Assembly (NCBI GenBank): GCA_023145395.1
Contig: JAGLDW010001117.1
Span: 1 to 10,066 of the forward strand
DNA length: 10,066 nucleotides
Direction of reading: 5' to 3'
From: Lentisphaeria bacterium
GTDB taxonomy: Bacteria > Verrucomicrobiota > Lentisphaeria > Oligosphaerales > Lenti-02
Both the position numbers and the translations under genes were made by a program. Positions 6,159-10,066 of the stretch are shown here, one piece after another. The notes beneath the pieces were generated by a model, which saw only the letters and a program-made list of their open reading frames with translations, ran no database searches and was not told where the DNA came from. Position 1 is the first letter of the stretch, and every line of letters begins with the position of its first letter.

Positions 6159-7463
6159 CTACCAGACGGGGAGATCGCCCTTGGGAGCCGCTTCGACCTC
6201 GCCTGGTTTCGCAGAGGCCCTGGATCCCTTCAGCCTCGCCCTGCCAGACTTTTTCTTTCTGGTGTCCGAGCCGGAATTTGAGGATTCGCCTTCGCCAAGC
6301 TTGATCAGAATCACCCTGCTTTTCACGTCAAACAACCGATCCTCGACACGGAGTGTAATGGCGATGATGCTTGGGCTCGGTGTGCTTGTCATGCCGCCAA
6401 TGAAGCACCGTTTCCCTTGGAAGTGCGCGTGCCCCCGGCGGTTGAAGAACGTCAGTCTCTTGGGCTCCGTCGATCCATCGGCATCCATGATCCACAGCTC
6501 TGTGCTCAGACTCTTGTGCCAATTCTTCGCGCCTGCATCGAAGTAGTGTATTCTCATTCCCTGGCTACTGCTCCAGATGATTTTCTTGCCGTTTTTCGAG
6601 TAGATGGGGAAGCGATCCCAGGCTATGGGAGAGTTGGTGAGCCTGCGCAGTTGTTTGCCCTTGTTCTCGATCACGTAGAGATCCATTCCATACCACGGCT
6701 GTTTGGCATCGAGATTGCCGGAGAACAAAATGCTGTCGCCACTTGGGGAGAATCCGTAGCTCTCGTAGAAATCCTGTGATTCTCCGGGCATGAATTCCTG
6801 GATGCCCGTGAGTTCGGCTTTTGCTCCATTGTAGCTGAGTTTTCCCATGTAGAGGGCACGTTGCCGCCATGGCGACTTGGTCTCGATGCGCCCTGTGTTT
6901 CCGCACCAGAACAGGCGTTTTTTGTCTGGAGAGACATGGGGCATGGCGACGCCCTTTGGCCTGCGCGTGTCGGTGGGGACCTTGGTGAGTTGCCAGAATA
7001 TCGAACTGTCCTTGTTGCCGAGCCATATGTTGCAGTGCAGGCCGAATCCGGGGATCGTCTGATTGAAGAGACCGCTCCCCGCGTTCTGTGCGGTGAAGAC
7101 GAAGAACTGCCCATCCTCGGCCCAGTTTGGGTTCCCGCAATGTCTGCTTGTGCTCGCATCGGGCATGTTGAGGGTGACGGCGGTGAGTCGGAATCCATCC
7201 GGGGTCGCCGAGTACACATTGTAGTATTGGTTGAGCCCTCGCCGCTCGAAGAGGATGCGGTTGTTCTCTTCCGACCAGTCGATGGTCAGCGCTCCGTTGA
7301 ACGTGTCTCCCAGCTCGACGAGACCGTGGACGTAGATATCTTCATTTGGCAGGTCCATGACAGACGTGCCGTTCCCTTGCGGCTTTGGAGCGGCCATCAG
7401 CGCGGCGCCCATGGCCAGTGCGATCAGAGACAAAGGAAGCTTGTTGCGGGGGAATGTATTCAT
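6159..7463 (-). CDS. Exported TolB/PD40-like beta-propeller protein, function unknown
   Basis: Residues 1-25 form a Sec signal peptide (charged start, hydrophobic core LSLIALAMGAALMAA), so the 434-residue product is exported. The body shows repeated WD40-like/PD40 blade strands of the type W/F-S-x-D/N-G-K-x-I/L-x-F/W: PNWAEDGQFFVF (112-123), PHVSPDKKRLFW (175-186), YGFSPSGDSILFSG (236-249) and PIYSKNGKKIIWSS (286-299). Two strand-plus-LT ends, LYVIENKGKQLRRLT (262-276) and LWIMDADGSTEPKRLT (323-338), are typical of TolB-like propellers. The last 40 residues are a basic, disordered-looking tail (TRKKKSGRARLKG and on). Such propellers usually bind proteins or glycans; no catalytic motif is seen. 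GGAG nine bases before the ATG supports the start. The gene has its own promoter at 7561-7589. Confidence 0.85.
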   Translation of the reverse strand: MNTFPRNKLPLSLIALAMGAALMAAPKPQGNGTSVMDLPNEDIYVHGLVELGDTFNGALTIDWSEENNRILFERRGLNQYYNVYSATPDGFRLTAVTLNMPDASTSRHCGNPNWAEDGQFFVFTAQNAGSGLFNQTIPGFGLHCNIWLGNKDSSIFWQLTKVPTDTRRPKGVAMPHVSPDKKRLFWCGNTGRIETKSPWRQRALYMGKLSYNGAKAELTGIQEFMPGESQDFYESYGFSPSGDSILFSGNLDAKQPWYGMDLYVIENKGKQLRRLTNSPIAWDRFPIYSKNGKKIIWSSSQGMRIHYFDAGAKNWHKSLSTELWIMDADGSTEPKRLTFFNRRGHAHFQGKRCFIGGMTSTPSPSIIAITLRVEDRLFDVKSRVILIKLGEGESSNSGSDTRKKKSGRARLKGSRASAKPGEVEAAPKGDLPVW

Positions 7464-7560
7464 TTTGATCTTCTCCGTTCCAAATTGCAGTCAGCGAAGC
7501 GTCCGGACATGCTGATGGACGAATCTCGGCTTCTCAGAGGGTCTATCGTTCACAGCAACG

Positions 7561-7589
7561 AATATAGAGTAGGGAAACTGAACGGGCAA
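7561..7589 (-). promoter_or_regulatory. Sigma-70-like promoter for the propeller gene
   Basis: On the minus strand TTGCCC (7589-7584) is followed after exactly 17 bases by TATATT (7566-7561). This gives four and five matches to the -35 and -10 consensus. Transcription would start near 7554, leaving a leader of about 90 bases before the ATG at 7463. It lies just past the large stem-loop after yqgE, separating the two transcription units. Confidence 0.55.
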
Positions 7590-7614
7590 GGCACCGCGCT
7601 TGGTTGTTTACGTC

Positions 7615-7675
7615 CGAGGCTCTTGCAGAATCCCACGTGGCCGCGCGGCTCGCGTGGGGTTCTGCAGGAGCCTCG
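7615..7675. terminator. Large 23-bp stem-loop after yqgE
   Basis: Bases 7615-7637 pair with 7653-7675 at 21 of 23 positions around a 15-base loop that itself contains the palindrome GCCGCGCGGC (7640-7649). It begins five bases after the yqgE stop, where a terminator is expected, but the minus strand has no T-tract after it. Both mismatches are G-U pairs if the plus strand is transcribed and A-C mismatches if the minus strand is. It may be a terminator of a type not needing a U-tract, or a small inverted-repeat element. Confidence 0.6.
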
Positions 7676-7679
7676 TCCA

Positions 7680-8234
7680 CTAGTTCGTCGCGAGTTCGTC
7701 GGGATAGTTGGCAAAGATCGGATGCTTTTGTCCGTAGCGTCGGATGGTTGCGCTCCAAAGCTGGCGGGCGGGGGTTTCCCCGATCAGACCGAGATCGCCG
7801 GGCACCCTCAGCCAGGCCATCTGCTCGAACTCCTCGGCGAGTTGTCCTTCACTCCAGCCTGCATAGCCAATGAAGAATCTGCATTCCTCCGCGTTGAACT
7901 CCCCTGTCTGCATGCCATTCGTCAGGCGGGCAAAGTCTCCTCCCACCCAGATAGTCTCCCCAACTTTGTGGGCTCCCTCAAGCTGTTTCCCGTAGGGATG
8001 CAGAATCTGCATGGCCTCGGGTTGGACAGGTCCCCCCTGGAAAAGTCTCGGGCAGGGAAAAGGCAGGGCGCGCATGCTCTCCTCGTCCAGTTCCAGGGGA
8101 TGGTTCAGGACGAGTCCGTAGGTGCCCTGCTCGTCGTTGTGGTCGCAGACGAGCACGACACTCTTGTGGAATGTTCCCCCGGGAATGGTGAACGTGGCGG
8201 CGATCAGGTCGCCGGTGTGAACCGTGGTCTCCAT
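7680..8234 (-). CDS. yqgE: AlgH/YqgE (DUF179, UPF0301) family protein
   Basis: At 184 residues the protein has the family's normal length and motifs: GDLIAAT near the start (8-14), KSVVLVCDHNDEQGTYGLVLNHPL split across 24-47, QGGPV (66-70) and RFFIGYAGWSEGQLAEE (119-135) before the final EEF region. The family is widespread and small; its molecular role is unsettled. The AlgH name comes from a Pseudomonas alginate-regulation gene. It is cytoplasmic with no signal peptide. The ATG at 8234 has no Shine-Dalgarno sequence and lies 14 bases after the coiled-coil stop, so translation probably depends on coupling to that gene. An upstream slippery run could also fuse the two products. A 23-bp stem-loop follows its stop. 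Confidence 0.93.
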   Translation of the reverse strand: METTVHTGDLIAATFTIPGGTFHKSVVLVCDHNDEQGTYGLVLNHPLELDEESMRALPFPCPRLFQGGPVQPEAMQILHPYGKQLEGAHKVGETIWVGGDFARLTNGMQTGEFNAEECRFFIGYAGWSEGQLAEEFEQMAWLRVPGDLGLIGETPARQLWSATIRRYGQKHPIFANYPDELATN

Positions 8235-8248
8235 GGCAGCTTGCCGCG

Positions 8249-9418
8249 TCAGCGACGTTTTTTTCTACCTCCCGGTTTTTTACCCGCGCCCTTCCCGCCC
8301 TTTTTCCCCTTCTTGAAATAGGCTCTGAACGTATCCTCGACCGGAGTGTTGTACACAAATTTTTGAAGCACCTTCATTTTGCGGTGCTGTCCTTCCATGG
8401 CAGTTTGCGCCTTTGCCAGCGCCTGCTGGTACTTCCCCGAGTTTCTTGCTTCGAGTTTCTTCTGGGCCACTTCGGCCGCCTCTTCCGCGATTTCGGCGGA
8501 CTCCGCATGACGTGTCGCGATGGGGTCGTATGCTTCGCGGAACACCTTGCCATACTTTCTGCTGACGCTCTTGAGCTTCCTCGTCAGTCTCTCGGCCTCT
8601 TCGGGATTGGGTGGCGTTTCCCCGTCTCCCTCTTCCGCCCGTTTGAGGTCGCTGGTCAGATTCTCGATGTAGATCCGTCCCTGCACGAGCTTGGGGAAGC
8701 TCTTGGCGAAATTGCGCAGCGTGCCTTCCTCCAGGAGGTTAGGCTCGATGAGGCGCTCCAACAGCATGAAATCCGGATCCCGGGCACAAAACAGCGGTTC
8801 GCCCAACTCGATGAGGGTGTCCACTTTCAACTCCAGGGTCTCAAGTGTTTCGCCGAGTTTGTCGAGTTCTCCATCGATCTTCGCCGTGTCACGCTCTCTT
8901 TCCTGCAGTTTCTGGAGGATGCTCAGTAGCCGTCTCTCCTTCTCCTGTCTCTTCTCACGCTCTCGTTCCAGCGGTCGGAGCTTTTTCTTAGCCGCCTTCT
9001 CCAGCTTCTCCATGTCTTTGGTGAGTTCCTTGCCGACCACCCGAGCTTCCTTAATGGCTCCCTTGCGACGTCGCAGCCCCGTGGTGAGGGCAAGGCTTCG
9101 AAACTCCCTGTATAGCGTGTCGATCTCGATCCTCTTCTCGAGCAGCTCTGGACAGACCTCCTTGGCATTCGTCAGAGTCTCCTTGTCGAGAAAGAGATCG
9201 GCCTCATGATCCTTTTTCTTGCGTCCCTTCTTCTTCGGAGTTTTCTCCGCTTCTTTTTTCCCCTCTTTGAGCTTAGCCTCTTTCTTGGCGGCTCCAGGGG
9301 TGTCGCTTTTTCGCTTGCCCTTCCCTCCCTCTTTCGCTGCGAGGATCCCGCAGCAGAGCAGTGCCAGCATCGCGAGAAAGGAAGAAAGTTCTTTGTGCAG
9401 GTTTTTGCTGATTCGCAT
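8249..9418 (-). CDS. Exported lysine-rich coiled-coil protein, function unknown
   Basis: I do not recognise a family. Read from the ATG at 9418, the product has 389 residues. A signal peptide (about 1-28, core LSSFLAMLALLCCGILAA) is followed by a very lysine-rich segment (29-70, with KKKGRKKK). Charged, heptad-like helices fill about 90-205 and 275-350, divided by a proline/leucine-rich stretch (210-270). The protein ends in a Lys/Gly/Arg tail (368-389). Leucines and charged residues suggest long coiled coils, and the basic ends could bind polyanions such as lipopolysaccharide, nucleic acid or wall polymers. An in-frame ATG at 9475 would place 19 charged residues before the signal peptide and sits almost at the predicted transcription start, so 9418 (AGGA ten bases upstream) is preferred. 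yqgE follows 14 bp later. Confidence 0.75.
   Translation of the reverse strand: MRISKNLHKELSSFLAMLALLCCGILAAKEGGKGKRKSDTPGAAKKEAKLKEGKKEAEKTPKKKGRKKKDHEADLFLDKETLTNAKEVCPELLEKRIEIDTLYREFRSLALTTGLRRRKGAIKEARVVGKELTKDMEKLEKAAKKKLRPLEREREKRQEKERRLLSILQKLQERERDTAKIDGELDKLGETLETLELKVDTLIELGEPLFCARDPDFMLLERLIEPNLLEEGTLRNFAKSFPKLVQGRIYIENLTSDLKRAEEGDGETPPNPEEAERLTRKLKSVSRKYGKVFREAYDPIATRHAESAEIAEEAAEVAQKKLEARNSGKYQQALAKAQTAMEGQHRKMKVLQKFVYNTPVEDTFRAYFKKGKKGGKGAGKKPGGRKKRR
8258..8264 (-). other. A7 slippery heptamer at the end of the coiled-coil gene
   Basis: The minus strand reads AGA AAA AAA CGT CGC TGA in the gene frame, giving the canonical -1 slippery heptamer A AAA AAA six bases before the stop codon. 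After a -1 slip the frame is ACG TCG CTG ACG CGG CAA GCT and GCC, then the yqgE ATG in frame, with no stop. Whether slippage happens is not known. Confidence 0.4.
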
Positions 9419-9485
9419 GTTGAGTCGGTCCTTTTTCCGTCCACGTACAGAAGAGGCTTTCCTGCACCGTTCCAACTGAAAATCA

Positions 9486-9513
9486 AGTATACATGGAGGG
9501 TGTGTGAATGCAA
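9486..9513 (-). promoter_or_regulatory. Promoter-like sequence before the coiled-coil gene
   Basis: The minus strand has TATACT (9491-9486) as a good -10 box and a poorer -35, TTGCAT (9513-9508), 16 bases upstream. Transcription would begin near 9479, about 60 bases before the ATG at 9418. This supports starting the coiled-coil and yqgE unit separately from the regulator gene that ends at 9548. Confidence 0.4.
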
Positions 9514-9547
9514 TATTCCCCCATCTCGCCGGGCTTGTGGATTTGCA

Positions 9548-10066
9548 TCAGGCATCGCCACCGATGACAGTCCGCAGAGCGTCGCCGTCGAGGATGCGGA
9601 TCGTTTTTCCATCCACCGACACGAAACCGGCAGTCTGGAATTGTCCAAGCGTGCGGCTGAGAGTCTCCGGGGTGACGCCCAGGCGTCCGGCGAGGATTTT
9701 CTTCGACTCCTCGAGGCGCACGCAGTTGTCCTTGGCATGGACAAGGAGATGGTCCGCGAGTCGGGCATCCACGTCCTTGAGCGACAGATCGTCGGCCAGC
9801 TTCACCATGTGCCGGAGCCGTCGCGAGAGCGCGGCGAGCATGTTCAGGAGAATCTCCGGTTTCCGGCGGGCTTCCCGGAGAAAGGTCTCGCGGGTGAAGC
9901 ACAGCAATTCCGTCTTGACCAGCGCGCAGGCGTGGGCGGGGTAGCGTGTCCCCTCGAACACAGGCACCTCCGCGCACGGTTGCCCGGGGGTCAGAATGTG
10001 GATCACCTGTTCGCGCCCGTCCTCCGACAAGCGATAGATCTTGATCTTTCCCTTGGCGACGATGAA
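9548..10066 (-). CDS. CRP/FNR-family transcriptional regulator, 5' end cut by window edge
   Basis: The visible 172 residues begin inside the beta-roll sensor domain (FIVAKGKIKIYRLSEDGRE is typical). They continue through ILTPGQPCAEVPVF and RYPAHACALVKTELLCF, then the dimer helix (about 70-100) and a winged helix-turn-helix with KKILAGRLGVTPETLSRTLG (about 122-141). The CRP cAMP-contact motif (GE with RSA) is not kept: AE and YPAHA stand there, arguing against cAMP as ligand. The recognition helix has E-x-x-S-R, as in FNR/DNR-type regulators that read TTGAT-N4-ATCAA. Whether an iron-sulphur or heme ligand is used depends on the missing N-terminus. An apparent start at 10030 is only an internal TTG (leucine); the frame is open to the edge. 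It lies 129 bp upstream of the coiled-coil gene on the same strand. Confidence 0.9.
   Translation of the reverse strand, partial: FIVAKGKIKIYRLSEDGREQVIHILTPGQPCAEVPVFEGTRYPAHACALVKTELLCFTRETFLREARRKPEILLNMLAALSRRLRHMVKLADDLSLKDVDARLADHLLVHAKDNCVRLEESKKILAGRLGVTPETLSRTLGQFQTAGFVSVDGKTIRILDGDALRTVIGGDA

Noticed and set aside
6861..8321. 486-codon open frame on the plus strand
   Set aside because: It is antisense to the propeller and yqgE genes and crosses the 7615-7675 stem-loop and a promoter. No recognisable motif or ribosome site supports it.
9419..9475. Longer start for the coiled-coil protein at 9475
   Set aside because: It would put 19 charged residues before the signal peptide and begins almost at the predicted transcription start.
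9508..9548. ATGCAA...TTGCAT inverted repeat downstream of the CRP/FNR gene
   Set aside because: The six-base arms are 29 bases apart and one overlaps a promoter element; too weak to call a terminator.

Overview
The window is G+C-rich bacterial chromosome with seven complete protein genes and two genes cut by the window edges. I see no phage, transposon, CRISPR or RNA gene. The gene set suggests a Gram-negative-type, probably anaerobic or facultative environmental bacterium. It includes ProB, a Rex variant, an AlgH/YqgE protein, an FNR/CRP-type regulator, a DUF2961/GH172 protein and exported propeller and coiled-coil proteins. A Planctomycetota/Lentisphaerota/Sumerlaeota/Hydrogenedentota-like origin would fit, but this is a guess from gene families, not proof.

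Layout. Bases 1-1513 (minus) hold the 5' part of proB and, upstream of it, a gene for the NADH/NAD-sensing repressor Rex. Bases 1514-2042 are a divergent intergenic region with a G10 run, a CACGGAG repeat motif and a perfect 15-bp stem around a pyrimidine-only loop. Bases 2043-4665 (plus) encode a NodB-type deacetylase-like protein with an unusual repeated C-terminal half, then a GH172 (DUF2961) protein. Both lack signal peptides. Bases 4666-4765 form a convergent junction with a stem-loop. Bases 4766-9418 (minus) encode, in transcription order, an exported lysine-rich coiled-coil protein, an AlgH/YqgE protein, an exported TolB/PD40-like propeller protein and a soluble GT-A glycosyltransferase. 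The window ends inside a CRP/FNR-family regulator gene (minus).

How the parts may work together. The deacetylase, GH172 protein and glycosyltransferase point to glycan handling, though the substrate cannot be read from sequence. Rex and the CRP/FNR regulator are both typically redox- or anaerobiosis-linked. The coiled-coil and yqgE genes look like one transcription unit. They are 14 bp apart and joined by an A7 slippery heptamer whose -1 frame stays open into yqgE. The propeller gene has its own good promoter. Several gene boundaries carry strong stem-loops with no following T-tract, suggesting that intrinsic terminators here either do not need one or that these structures have another role.
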